From Actinomycetospora lutea (lineage in GTDB: Bacteria; Actinomycetota; Actinomycetes; Mycobacteriales; Pseudonocardiaceae), in contig NZ_JAQZAL010000031.1 of NCBI RefSeq assembly GCF_028737205.1, positions 1 through 64,000 on the forward strand: a stretch of 64,000 bases of DNA. Direction: 5' to 3'. The translations under genes and the position numbers were made by a program. This document shows, piece by piece, positions 33,113-43,664 of this stretch. Every line of letters begins with the position of its first letter. The stretch's first letter is position 1. Under the pieces are notes generated by a model. It did not search any database and was not told the origin of the DNA. It saw only the letters and a list, made by a program, of their open reading frames with translations.

Positions 33113-33116
33113 ACGC

Positions 33117-33147
33117 TTGCCCCTCTCACGGTGTGAGGTCCTAGCGT
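33117..33147 (+). promoter_or_regulatory. MerR-type promoter with 19-bp spacer and central dyad
   Basis: TTGCCC at 33117-33122 and TAGCGT at 33142-33147 have a 19-base spacer, the hallmark of MerR-activated promoters. The spacer contains CCTCTCACGGTGTGAGG (33122-33138), an almost perfect dyad. TAGCGT lies seven bases before the ATG, so a leaderless, autoregulated transcript is likely. Confidence 0.6.
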
Positions 33148-33154
33148 TCTCGTC

Positions 33155-34381
33155 ATGACACCGGGGCGGACGGTCGGCGAGCTCGCCGAGGCCACCGGGC
33201 TGTCGGTCCGCGTCCTGCGGCACTGGGACGAGCGCGGGGTCGTCTCGCCGTCCCGGACGCCGGCGGGGCACCGCCTGTACTCGGCCGACGACGTCGTCCG
33301 GCTCCACCGCGCGATCACGCTGCGGGCGCTCGGTCTGCGTCTCGACCAGGTCGCGGCGCTGCTCGACGGCACCGACCCCGACCCGGCCGCGACCCTGCGC
33401 GCCCACCTCGCGGGGGTCGACGCCGACCTCCGGCGCCGGCGCACGGTCCGCGACCGGCTCGCCGAGGTCCTCGCCTCGCCGTCCGACGACGTCCTGTCCA
33501 CCGTGATCCGGGAGATGACCATGGTCGGGTCCTACGTCCACGGCTACCACGAGACCGAGGCGACACGCCTGCGCGACCAGGCCGCCACGCTCGCCGACCT
33601 GCTCCACGACGGCGTCGCGTTCCCCGACGGCGCGCACGTCCTCGAGCCCGGCTGCGGCGTCGGCGCCCAGACCGTCGTGCTCGCGGCCCGCAGCCCGGGC
33701 GCGCGCTTCACCGCGATCGACCTCGAGCCCGGCCAGGTCGGCGCCACCCGCGCCCGCGTCGAGGCCGCGGGGATCGCCGACCGGGTCGAGGTCCGCCAGG
33801 GGGACGTCCACGACCCTCCCGGCCCCGTCGACCACGTCGTCGTGTTCTTCCTGCTCGAGCACCTCCCCCGGCCCGACGAGGCACTGCGCGCGCTGCGCGG
33901 GGTGCTGCGGCCCGGCGGGACGATCACCGTCGTCGAGGGCGACCACGGCGCCACCGCGTTCCACCCCGACAGCGCCGACGCCCGCGCGGTGATCACCTGC
34001 CAGGAGGTGCTGCAGCGGCAGGCCGGGGGCGACGCGGGGATCGGGCGGCGCCTGCACCCGCTGCTCGCCGACGCCGGGTTCGACGACGTCGCGGTGGTGC
34101 CGCGCACCGCCCACGCGCACGCCGGGCGCCCCGACCTCGCCGACAGCCTCGTGCGCCGCACCTTCACCGCGATGGTCGCCGGGGTCCGCGAGCCCGCCGT
34201 CGCCGCCGGCCTGATCACGCCCGAGCGCTTCGACGCGGGCGTGCGCGACCTGCTGCGCACCACCGAGCCCGGCGGGACCTTCAGCTACACGTTCTTCCGC
34301 GCGACCGGCACCATCCGGGCGTACCCGAGCCGCGCGTCGAGCGCGTTGCTGGACGAGGTGGCCGACGAGGCCGCGAGGTGA
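33155..34381 (+). CDS. MerR regulator fused to a SAM-dependent methyltransferase
   Basis: 408 residues. Residues 1-110: MerR winged helix (RTVGELAEATGLSVRVLRHW, PAGHRLYSADDVVRLHRAIT) with the dimer helix. From about 130: class I methyltransferase with motif I VLEPGCGVGAQTVVLA, acidic motif AIDLEPGQ, VVVFFLLEHLPRPDEAL and VLRPGGTITVVEGDH. The methyltransferase takes the place of the usual effector domain, so the regulator may sense or modify its own ligand (inference). Confidence 0.85.
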   Translation: MTPGRTVGELAEATGLSVRVLRHWDERGVVSPSRTPAGHRLYSADDVVRLHRAITLRALGLRLDQVAALLDGTDPDPAATLRAHLAGVDADLRRRRTVRDRLAEVLASPSDDVLSTVIREMTMVGSYVHGYHETEATRLRDQAATLADLLHDGVAFPDGAHVLEPGCGVGAQTVVLAARSPGARFTAIDLEPGQVGATRARVEAAGIADRVEVRQGDVHDPPGPVDHVVVFFLLEHLPRPDEALRALRGVLRPGGTITVVEGDHGATAFHPDSADARAVITCQEVLQRQAGGDAGIGRRLHPLLADAGFDDVAVVPRTAHAHAGRPDLADSLVRRTFTAMVAGVREPAVAAGLITPERFDAGVRDLLRTTEPGGTFSYTFFRATGTIRAYPSRASSALLDEVADEAAR

Positions 34382-34387
34382 CGGACG

Positions 34388-34924
34388 TCAGGCCGGCGGG
34401 ATCCAGAAGCGCAGGAGCGCGGCGCCCTGGTCACCGTCGGGGTGCGACGACGGCCACCCCGGGTCGAGCACGCCGCCGCAGCGGCGGATGACCTCGAGCG
34501 AGCCGGGGTTGTCCTCGCGGCAGGTCACGAGCACCGGCCCGACGCCGCGGTCGCGCAGGATCGCCAGGCTGCGCCGCAGGATCGCGGTGGCGTAACCACG
34601 CCGGCGCTCGGCGGGCAGGACGGCGTAGCCGACGTGGCCGCCCTCGACGCAGAGCGTGTCGGTGAGCGTGTGCCGGATCGACGCCCGCCCCACGACCCGC
34701 CCGCCGACCTCGGCGTAGAGGAAGGTGCTCGCCACCCGGCCCGGCGGCAGGTCCTCGCCGCGGTGCTCGCGGTCGAGCCGGTCGAGGTAGGCCAGCCACG
34801 GCTCGCCCTCCGGCCGGAGCCCGAAGTCGAACCCGTCCGCCGCCAGCGCGGCCTGCGCCTCGCGGGCCACCGCCTCGTCGGAGGGTAGGGGTGCGCGCAG
34901 GACGAGCGCGTCGGCGTCGGACAC
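34388..34924 (-). CDS. GNAT-family N-acetyltransferase
   Basis: 178 residues. Acetyl-CoA site: HVGYAVLPAERRRGYATAIL (beta4-alpha3; RRRGYA pyrophosphate loop) followed by VLVTCREDNPGSLEVIRRCG. ASTFLYAEVGGRVVGRASIR is the preceding strand pair. Substrate unknown. GTG start; divergent from the membrane protein at 34999. Confidence 0.85.
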   Translation of the reverse strand: MSDADALVLRAPLPSDEAVAREAQAALAADGFDFGLRPEGEPWLAYLDRLDREHRGEDLPPGRVASTFLYAEVGGRVVGRASIRHTLTDTLCVEGGHVGYAVLPAERRRGYATAILRRSLAILRDRGVGPVLVTCREDNPGSLEVIRRCGGVLDPGWPSSHPDGDQGAALLRFWIPPA

Positions 34925-34998
34925 GGCACCACCCTGGCCCCCGCGGCGCCCCGCCCGCTGCTTGTGGGTCGGGTGTGACCCGTCGCACACTGCCGGGG

Positions 34999-35541
34999 AT
35001 GGCGGTGATGCGGGCCGGGGACCGGTGGGCCGCCGCGGTGGACACCGCGGTCGGCACCTGGCTGCGCGCGCAGGACGCGCACTTCGGCGCCAGCCGGGTC
35101 GACGCGGACGGCACGCACACCGTGTCGTGGTACTTCGCGCCCACCTCTGCCCACGCGGGTCGCCGGCGCCGCGAGCGGGTGCTGGTGTTCCGCACGCGCG
35201 ACGAGGACGACTGGGAGGTCGAGCTCGCCGAGCGCGCGGCCGCCGAACCCGGACGGGTGCGCGAGACGGCGGCGAACGCCGCGCGCACCGACCGCGCGGG
35301 CCTGCCCGCCACCGTCCAGCGGCTCCTCGCCGGCGGGCTCGCGCGGCACCGACGCCGTCCGGCCCGCGTCCCACGGGCGCCGGCCGATCTCGGCTCGCCC
35401 GTGCTCGGGCTCGTCCTCGGCGTCGCGATGCTGCTCGGCGCCCGGCTCGACATCGACCTCGCGCCGGGCATCGTCGCGCTCGCGCTGCCGCTGCTCGGGG
35501 TGAACGCCTGCCGGCTCGTCGCCCGCCTCGTGCGCGGGTGA
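34999..35541 (+). CDS. small membrane protein, function unknown
   Basis: 180 residues from ATG 34999, seven bases after CACACT (leaderless type); GTG 34975 is an alternative start. The N-terminal two thirds are soluble and charged (AVGTWLRAQDAHFGASRVDA, TVSWYFAPTSAHAGRRRRER). Two C-terminal hydrophobic segments follow (VLGLVLGVAMLLGARL, IVALALPLLGVNACRLVARL). No known domain recognised. Confidence 0.62.
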   Translation: MAVMRAGDRWAAAVDTAVGTWLRAQDAHFGASRVDADGTHTVSWYFAPTSAHAGRRRRERVLVFRTRDEDDWEVELAERAAAEPGRVRETAANAARTDRAGLPATVQRLLAGGLARHRRRPARVPRAPADLGSPVLGLVLGVAMLLGARLDIDLAPGIVALALPLLGVNACRLVARLVRG

Positions 35542-35613
35542 CATCCGCTACGACGGGCGGAGGAAGAGCACGGCGCGCGGGAGCATGGAGGTCCCAGCCG
35601 AAGGAGACCCGCG

Positions 35614-36354
35614 GTGCCGGCCACGCGCACGGAACAGTCGACCCCCGACCTGGTCGTCCCCCACCTCGCCAACCTCCGCGACGTCGGCGGCCTGCCGACT
35701 AGCGACGGCGGCCGCACGCGCCCCGGCGTCCTGTGGCGCGGCGACGCCCCGCTCGAGGGCGACGAGACCGCCGGCCCCGGCGGCCACGCCTGGCCGCCCG
35801 GCAGCGTGATCGACCTCCGCAACCCGACCGAGCTGCCCGCGGTGCACCCGCTGCCCGCGCTCGGCGCCGAGCTGACCTCGCTGCCGCTGATCGCGTCGCT
35901 GGCGCCCGCCGCGCAGGCCCGCGGCCGCCGCGGCGAGCTCGACGCCGGCGAGCTCTACATCCTGCTGGTCGAGACGATCGGCGAGGCCTGGCTGCCGCAG
36001 CTCGTCGGCGTCGCCGCGTACGGGCCCGGCCCCGTGTTCGTGCACTGCGCGGCCGGTAAGGACCGCACGGGCGTCGCCGTCGCCCTCCTGCTCCGCGCGG
36101 CCGGCGTCGACCGCGCCACCGTCGCCGCCGACTTCGCCGCCACCAACTCCCACCGCGCCGCGCTACGCGACCGGCTCGTCGTGCAGGGCGCGCTGGAGCC
36201 GTCGGTCGAGGCGAGCCGCGTCGGCGTCACCCCCGAGCACATCGAGCCCGTCCTCGACCTCGTCGACGACGACCCGCGCGCCCCGCTGCGCGACGCCGGC
36301 GTGCCCGACGCGGACCTCGACGCGTGGCGCGATCGGCTCGTCGAGGGCGCCTGA
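35614..36354 (+). CDS. tyrosine-protein phosphatase (PtpB/DUF-type, HCxxGKDR)
   Basis: 246 residues. LANLRDVGGLPTSDGGRTRP and VLWRGDAP open the fold, SVIDLRNPTEL supplies the general-acid region, and the P-loop VFVHCAAGKDRTGVAVALLL carries the catalytic Cys and Arg. The HCxxGKDRTG form matches the PtpB-like family, active on phosphotyrosine and sometimes phosphoinositides. GTG after AAGGAG. Confidence 0.87.
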   Translation: MPATRTEQSTPDLVVPHLANLRDVGGLPTSDGGRTRPGVLWRGDAPLEGDETAGPGGHAWPPGSVIDLRNPTELPAVHPLPALGAELTSLPLIASLAPAAQARGRRGELDAGELYILLVETIGEAWLPQLVGVAAYGPGPVFVHCAAGKDRTGVAVALLLRAAGVDRATVAADFAATNSHRAALRDRLVVQGALEPSVEASRVGVTPEHIEPVLDLVDDDPRAPLRDAGVPDADLDAWRDRLVEGA

Positions 36355-36525
36355 GGTCGGCCGTCCGGGGGAACCGCGCCCCGACGCTGTGCCGGGCCAC
36401 AACGGCGCCGTCGTGATCTCTGTGGGCGGGCACAGTGCCCGGCCGGGGTCCCTCCCCGAAGACTGGGTGGTGAGCGGGTCCACTCGGCGGCCCGCAGGCG
36501 CCGACCGATCCTCGAGGTGACCCGG

Positions 36526-36718
36526 ATGAACGCCCCGACGACGTGCCCCTGCTGCGGTGTCGTGGTCATGCCGCGCGAGATGTCCTACGACTTCGACGGC
36601 GAGACGGTCGCGTCGCTCACGCGCGAGGTCGCCTACCTGCGCGCCACCGTCGCCCGCCTGCGCGGCGCCCCGCAGGTCCTCCCGACGCCCCGTCCGGTCG
36701 AGCACGCGGTCGAGGCCG

Positions 36719-36729
<11 letters not shown>
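36526..36729 (+). CDS. small protein with single CxxC knuckle
   Basis: 67 residues; ATG 36526 is placed by GAGGTGA five bases before it. Starts MNAPTTCPCCGVVVMPREMS, then a helical part (VASLTREVAYLRATVARLRG) that could form a short coiled coil. One Cys pair only, so a dimer would be needed to bind zinc. Function unknown. Confidence 0.55.
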
Positions 36730-38718
<1,989 letters not shown>

Positions 38719-38722
<4 letters not shown>

Positions 38723-40038
38723 GCCTCCATCTCCCCGAGGATCTCCAGCGCCATCTGGGCGGCGAGCCGGTCGCGGTAGGCGTCGAGGTCGAGGCCGGAC
38801 AGCTCCTCGGCGCGCCGCAGCCGGTAGCCGACGGTGTTCGGGTGGACGTTGAGCACCCGGGCGACGCGCTGCGGGCTGCCGTCCTCGCGGAAGTAGCGCG
38901 CGAGGGTGCGCAGCAGCTCGACGGTGCGCTCGGAGCGGTCGGTCGCGAGGCGCCCGAGGACCTCGCGGGCGAAGGTGCGGGCGGCCTCGGGGTCGGGGAT
39001 CTGGAGCAGCAGGCGGTGCACGCCGAGGTCGTCGAAGCGCAGCACGCGCCCGGCGCGCCCGAGGCGGCGGGCGGCGACGAGGGTGCGGCGGGCCTGGTCG
39101 TACGAGGTCGCGATCTCGCCCGCCGCGCGGACCGTGCCGCCCACGGCGACGGTGACGGGCCACAGCGCGTCCGGGTCGGGCACGCGGCCGCGCGCCAGGC
39201 GGCGGGCGCAGGTCGCGCCGACCGAGGCCGGGTCGGCGGGCTCGGGCACGACGGCGACGGTCTCGGTGTCGCGCACGACGGTCAGCGCGGACGGGGCGGC
39301 CGCGAGCAGGTGCTCCTCCGCCTCGCCGAGCAGACTCGCCGGCCCCGCGCCGAAGGCGCCGTCGTCGTCGGGCGACACGACGACGACGCGGTGGTCGACG
39401 CCCGGGTCGTACCCGACGTGCTCGGCCCACTGGGCGGCCTGGTCGGCGTCGCGGGCGCGGTCGAGCAGCAGCCCGGACACGAGGTCGCCGCGCACCTGCC
39501 CGGCGGCGGTGGCGAGCACCCGGTCGCGGCCGGCGATGACGCCGACCACCGTTGCGGCGTGCTCGGCGACGAGCAGCAGGACGTCGTCGCCCGCGAGGGC
39601 CTCGGGCCGGTCGCGCGCCGCGGTGTCCTCCTCGGCCAGCAGGAACGCGGGCACCTCGCGGCCGAAGAGCACCGGCGCGACGACCTGCACGCGGCGCCCG
39701 GGCCCGGGGACGCGCAGGGCCCGGCCGACGGTCGCGGCCATCGCGAGGGTCCGGGGCCACACGGCGCTGCCGGCGTCGGTTCGCACGAGGGCGGCGGCCT
39801 CGGCGATGCTCATCCCGGGCGCCGCGGCGGCGAGCACCTCGCCCCCGGGACCGACGACGGCGGCGAGGACCCCGAGCTCGCCGGCCATCACCGTCGCGAC
39901 GGCCTGGGTGTCCACCGAAGGCGCGGCGACGAGGCCCGAGAGCCGGCGGTAGAGCGCGACGAGGCCGCGCGGGCCCGCGGCGTCGGGGCCCGGGGCGTCC
40001 GGGGCTCCCGGCCGTGCCCGCACCTCGCCGGTCGTCAC
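38719..40038 (-). CDS. PucR-family transcriptional regulator
   Basis: 439 residues from GTG 40038. N-terminal GAF-like sensor (about 35-190), a central degenerate GGDEF-like domain (about 215-330; VDHRVVVVSPDDDGAFGAGP), and a C-terminal PucR HTH_30 (LLRTLARYFREDGSPQRVAR, LNVHPNTVGYRLRRAEEL). Coupled by GTGA to the methionine-synthesis gene, which it may regulate, an unusual partner for a PucR protein. Confidence 0.85.
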
Positions 40039-40184
40039 ACCCCCATTCTCCCCTGTCAGCGCCGTTTCGGGTGCGGACGAGGCGATCAGAACCGACTCGG
40101 CACCGGTACCCCGCTCGTACCCCGCTCGGCCCGCGTCGTCCGGACGGGTCATGATCGGGGCTCCCACACGACCCGGGAGGACCC

Positions 40185-40793
40185 GTGAGCGACCGCGCTC
40201 CCCGCATCGCCGTCGTCTTCTACTCCGCGACCGGCAACGTGGCCGCGCTCGCGGAGTCGCTGGCCGAGGGGGCCCGCGAGGCGGGCGCCGAGACCCGCGT
40301 GCGGCCGGTCGCCGAGCGCGCCCCGGCCGAGGCGATCGAGGCCAACCGGCGCTGGAAGGCGTGGGTCGAGGACAACCCCTACGACACGCTCGCGTCCCTC
40401 GACGACCTCGAGTGGGCCGACGGGCTGGCGCTCGGGAGCCCGACGCGCTTCGGCAACAGCGCCGAGCAGCTCAAGGCGTTCCTGGACACCACCGGCGGGC
40501 TCTGGGCGCAGGGCAAGCTCGCGGGGCTGGTCGGGACCTCGTTCACCAGCGCCTCGACGGGCCACGGGGGGCTCGAGGCGACGATCCTGTCGATGAACAA
40601 CGTGCTCTACCACTGGGGCGCGCTGGTGATGCCGCTCGGCTACGCCGCCGACCCGTCGCTGATGTCCTCGGGCAACCCGTACGGCGCGTCGTGGGTGTCG
40701 CGGAAGTCCGCCGCGCCGGACGAGAGCGCGCTCCAGGCCGCCCGCGTCCAGGGCACCCGGCTGGCCCAGGTGGCCGCCAAGCTGAAGGACTGA
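40185..40793 (+). CDS. wrbA: NAD(P)H:quinone oxidoreductase, WrbA-like flavodoxin
   Basis: 202 residues. FMN phosphate loop VVFYSATGNVAAL (about 10-22), GSPTRFGNSAEQLKAFLD and TSASTGHGGLEATILS are typical of WrbA. Two-electron reduction of quinones, protecting against oxidative stress. GTG after GGGAGG. Followed by palindromic element copy 3. Confidence 0.88.
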   Translation: MSDRAPRIAVVFYSATGNVAALAESLAEGAREAGAETRVRPVAERAPAEAIEANRRWKAWVEDNPYDTLASLDDLEWADGLALGSPTRFGNSAEQLKAFLDTTGGLWAQGKLAGLVGTSFTSASTGHGGLEATILSMNNVLYHWGALVMPLGYAADPSLMSSGNPYGASWVSRKSAAPDESALQAARVQGTRLAQVAAKLKD

Positions 40794-40802
40794 CCCTCCT
40801 AC

Positions 40803-40842
40803 GTGAGCGATTTTCCCGGCTATAGCCGGGAAAATCGCTCAC
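40803..40842. repeat. palindromic element, family A copy 3, perfect 20+20
   Basis: GTGAGCGATTTTCCCGGCTA followed by its exact reverse complement. It lies ten bases after the wrbA stop and its last base directly abuts the ATG of the next gene, leaving no room for a ribosome site outside the hairpin. Confidence 0.85.
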
Positions 40843-41451
40843 ATGCTCGAGGGGTACGCCGAAGCGGCGGAGGCGGTCACGGGGCTGGTGGGGCGGATCC
40901 CGGACGACGCGTGGGACGGTCCCGGGCTCGGCGAGTGGGACCTGCGATCGCTGGTCGGGCACACGAGCCGGGCGTTCGTCACCGTGCTGACCTACCTGGA
41001 GCGGCCGGCGGACACCGAGGACATCGACGCGCCCGAGGGCTACTACGCGCTCGTGCCGGCGATGACCGGCGAGGGCATCGACCAGGCGGCCGTCGCCCAG
41101 CGCGGGCGCGACGCGGGGGTGGCGCTGGGCGACGAGCCGGCGGCGGCGTTCGCGGCGCTCGCCGACCGGGCCGTCGCGGCCGCCCGCGCCGCCGACCCGG
41201 ACGCGCTGATCTCCTCGATCGCCGGCGGTCTGCGGGTGGCGTCGTACGTGCCGACGCGCACCGTCGAGCTCGTCGTGCACGGGCACGACATCGCGGCGGC
41301 GACGGGGCTGGAGATCGAGTTCAGCGAGCACACGGTGACGCAGGTGGCGACGGTGCTCGCGCGCACCGGGGTGCGCCTCGGGCACGGCCGGCTCCTGCTC
41401 GACGCCCTCACGGGCCGCGCCTCACTGCCCCCGGGCTTCTCGGTGGTCTGA
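40843..41451 (+). CDS. MDMPI/DinB-like (maleylpyruvate isomerase family) protein
   Basis: 202 residues. Four-helix metal-binding fold: GEWDLRSLVGHTSRAFVTVL (first His) and VELVVHGHDIAAATGLEIEF (second His cluster). This family includes mycothiol-dependent enzymes of actinobacteria. Specific activity unknown. The ATG follows the palindrome at 40803-40842 without a spacer. Confidence 0.8.
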   Translation: MLEGYAEAAEAVTGLVGRIPDDAWDGPGLGEWDLRSLVGHTSRAFVTVLTYLERPADTEDIDAPEGYYALVPAMTGEGIDQAAVAQRGRDAGVALGDEPAAAFAALADRAVAAARAADPDALISSIAGGLRVASYVPTRTVELVVHGHDIAAATGLEIEFSEHTVTQVATVLARTGVRLGHGRLLLDALTGRASLPPGFSVV

Positions 41452-41460
41452 TCGGCGTCT

Positions 41461-41500
41461 GTGAGCGATCTTCGGGGCGATAGCCCCGAAGATCGCTCAC
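41461..41500. repeat. palindromic element, family A copy 4
   Basis: GTGAGCGATCTTCGGGGC, loop GATA, and the exact complement. Between convergent MDMPI-like and DUF2267 genes. Confidence 0.82.
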
Positions 41501-41505
41501 ATACC

Positions 41506-42219
41506 TCAGGCGGCGGAGCCCACGGCGGCGACGAGGTCGTCGAAGCGGGCGGCGAGGTCGAGGTCGTCGGCCGTCACGAACTCCTGGCGCTCGGTGCGGG
41601 CGCGCACGGTCAGCGAGGTCGGCGTGCGGTCGACGATCCGCAGCCGCCGGCCGGTCTCGTGCTCGACGGCGCGGAGGCGCTCGAGCAGCAGGTCGATGTG
41701 CTCGGACGGGAGCGAGACGGTGCGCTCGATGCCGGCGCGGTCGCCCGACCACGCCGTCCGCCGCTGCTGCAGCGTCTGCGCGAGCTCGTCCTCGTCGACC
41801 GGCTGCGGGCGACCCTGCGCGGCCTCGGACGCGGCGTCGGGCGGCAGCGTCGGCCCTGCGCCGAGCAGCGAGGGCGGCAGGACGCGCGTGATCCGGGCGC
41901 CGATGTCGTCGTCCTCGGCCTGGAGCTGGCCGGTGACGGCGGTCAGCGCGTAGCGGGCGCGCTCGGGGGTCCAGCCGGTGCGCCGGGCCACCTCCTCGAC
42001 GAGCCCCTCCTCGGTCGGGGCGCCGCTGTCAGTCTGGCGGTCGACGCCCGACTCCTGCTGGAGCAGGTTGGGCAGGGCGTCCGCGAGCGCGTCACGGTCG
42101 TCGGCGGGCAGGTGCGCGGCCACGGTCGCCAGCACCGCGTCGGCGGCGCGGCGGGCGTCGTCGGTCTCGACGAAGCCGCCTCGGGTGGCCACGCCCGCGA
42201 GGAACTCCTGGTGTCGCAT
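41506..42219 (-). CDS. DUF2267 protein
   Basis: 237 residues. N-terminal DUF2267 (MRHQEFLAGVATRGGFVETD, AVLATVAAHLPADDRDALAD, LPNLLQQ), a linker, then a C-terminal region with LLLERLRAVEHETGRRLRIV and a basic strand. Function unknown; family members occur near stress genes. Its stop lies beside palindrome copy 4. Confidence 0.77.
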   Translation of the reverse strand: MRHQEFLAGVATRGGFVETDDARRAADAVLATVAAHLPADDRDALADALPNLLQQESGVDRQTDSGAPTEEGLVEEVARRTGWTPERARYALTAVTGQLQAEDDDIGARITRVLPPSLLGAGPTLPPDAASEAAQGRPQPVDEDELAQTLQQRRTAWSGDRAGIERTVSLPSEHIDLLLERLRAVEHETGRRLRIVDRTPTSLTVRARTERQEFVTADDLDLAARFDDLVAAVGSAA

Positions 42220-42261
42220 GATCGGGGCCTACCCGGCGCGCCGCCCCGGATACCTCCCGAG

Positions 42262-42813
42262 TCAGCAGAACGCCGACGGCGTGCCGACCGCACCGGTCCA
42301 GACGTAGACGAGCAGGACCGCGCGGTCGTCGGTCCACATCCCGTGCGGCTGCCAGGGCGCGTGGTGGATCAGGGTCCCGGCCGGCTCGGGCGCCGGGGCC
42401 TCGTCGAGCCCGTGCACCCAGCGGATCGTCCCGGCCGGCAGGTAGAACTCCGCGGCCGGGTGGTGGTGCGGCGGGTAGCGCACGCCGGGCCCGAGCAGGA
42501 CGAGCCCGGCCGCGACCTCCGGCGCTTCCGCGAGCGTGGCGTGCGCGTAGAGCCCGAGGAACGACGCGTCCGGCGGGGCGGCGACGTAGGCGGCCGTCTG
42601 GCCCCAGGCCGCGCCGGCGGCCAGCGGCCGCAGGACGTCGGCGAGCTGCTCGTCGACCTCCTGCGCGGCTCGCGCCAGCGCGTCGTCGAGGTGGGCCAGC
42701 ACGGGCAACGACGATCCCGGTCCCCCCACCTCGGCGCGGTCCGGGAGCCCGTCGAGGACGCCGGCGGGCAGCGTCCCCACGAGCCGGCGCCGCAGCGCCG
42801 CGAACGCCGCCAC
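42262..42813 (-). CDS. cupin protein resembling DMSP lyase (DddL/cupin-DLL)
   Basis: 183 residues from GTG 42813; a TTG at 42867 inside the tandem repeats would add an SSAG-repeat N-terminus. Motif 1 YPPHHHPAAEFYLPAGTIRW (His triad, Glu, Tyr) and motif 2 HHAPWQPHGMWTDDRAVL match the cupin-DLL pattern, in which the His/Glu/Tyr bind metal and cleave dimethylsulfoniopropionate. Helical N-terminal half as in DddL. DMSP activity is plausible but not proven; other cupin-DLL members do not cleave DMSP. Confidence 0.7.
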   Translation of the reverse strand: MAAFAALRRRLVGTLPAGVLDGLPDRAEVGGPGSSLPVLAHLDDALARAAQEVDEQLADVLRPLAAGAAWGQTAAYVAAPPDASFLGLYAHATLAEAPEVAAGLVLLGPGVRYPPHHHPAAEFYLPAGTIRWVHGLDEAPAPEPAGTLIHHAPWQPHGMWTDDRAVLLVYVWTGAVGTPSAFC

Positions 42814-42872
42814 GCTCGATCCCGCGCTCGATCCCGCGCTCGATCCAGCGCTCGATCCGGCGCTCAATCCAG
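42813..42872. repeat. five 12-bp tandem repeats spanning a gene junction
   Basis: Units CGCTCGATCCCG (x2), CGCTCGATCCAG, CGCTCGATCCGG and CGCTCAATCCAG. The G-to-A change in the last unit makes the TCA that is the TGA stop of the ABC permease on the minus strand. The cupin gene starts within or next to the array. Confidence 0.8.
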
Positions 42873-43664
42873 CGCCCGCCGCACGAACCCCTGGATGCCG
42901 ATCGCCCCGAAGATCCCGCACGCCGCGATCAGCGCGAGCAGGCACACCCACCACGCCAGGTGCGGCACCGACGGCGTCAGCGCGCCGCGCAGGCCCTCGG
43001 AGATGTAGGTGATCGGGTTGAGCGCGCAGATCACCTGGAACCAGCGCAGGTTCTCCAGCTGCAGGAACGGGAACTGCGTCGAGCCGGTGAACAGCAGCGG
43101 CGTGATCACCAGTGCGAACACGACGTTGATCTTCCGCGGCGACACGAGGGTGCCGATCACGAGGCCCGCCGCCCCGCCGGCCAGCGACCCGAGGACGAGC
43201 AGCAGCGCCGAGAACGGCAGGCCGGAGAGCTGCCAGTCGACGTTGCCGAGCACCAGGTAGCCGACCGGGATCATCACCAGCGAGCCGAACAGTCCCCGCG
43301 ACGCCCCGAACACGATCTTCTCGACCGCGACCAGGCGCGTGGACAGCGGCGCGAGCAGCCGGTCCTCGATCTCCTTGGTGTACGAGAAGTCGATCACCAG
43401 CGGGATCGCCGTGGCCTGCACCGCCACGAAGAACGCGTTGAGCGCGAGCAGCCCGGGCAGCAGCAGCTGGGCGTACCCGGGCGTGACGTAGCCGAGCTGG
43501 CCCAGCACGACACCGAACACGAACAGCAGGAAGAACGGCTGCATCAGCACCTGGCTGATGAACGTGCCGAACTCCTTGCCGGTGACCGCGATGTCGCGGC
43601 CCAGCACCCCGAGGAACGCGCGGCCCTGGCCGGGGCCGACCCTCGTCGCCGTCGGCGCGCTCAC
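42864..43664 (-). CDS. ABC-2 type transporter permease (DrrB-like)
   Basis: 266 residues, six hydrophobic helices. GKEFGTFISQVLMQPFFLLF at the start, VIDFSYTKEIEDRLLAPLS and LNPITYISEGLRGALTP near the end are typical of DrrB/NodJ-type exporters. Works with the ATPase encoded upstream (GTGA overlap) to export a hydrophobic compound. Its stop falls in the 12-bp repeat array. Confidence 0.87.
   Translation of the reverse strand: MSAPTATRVGPGQGRAFLGVLGRDIAVTGKEFGTFISQVLMQPFFLLFVFGVVLGQLGYVTPGYAQLLLPGLLALNAFFVAVQATAIPLVIDFSYTKEIEDRLLAPLSTRLVAVEKIVFGASRGLFGSLVMIPVGYLVLGNVDWQLSGLPFSALLLVLGSLAGGAAGLVIGTLVSPRKINVVFALVITPLLFTGSTQFPFLQLENLRWFQVICALNPITYISEGLRGALTPSVPHLAWWVCLLALIAACGIFGAIGIQGFVRRALD

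Noticed and set aside
38723-40207. N-terminal half of a 1162-codon minus-strand frame ending in the MTHFR fusion
   Set aside because: Upstream of GTG 38722 it runs through the PucR gene in another frame and is Arg-rich; not part of the enzyme.
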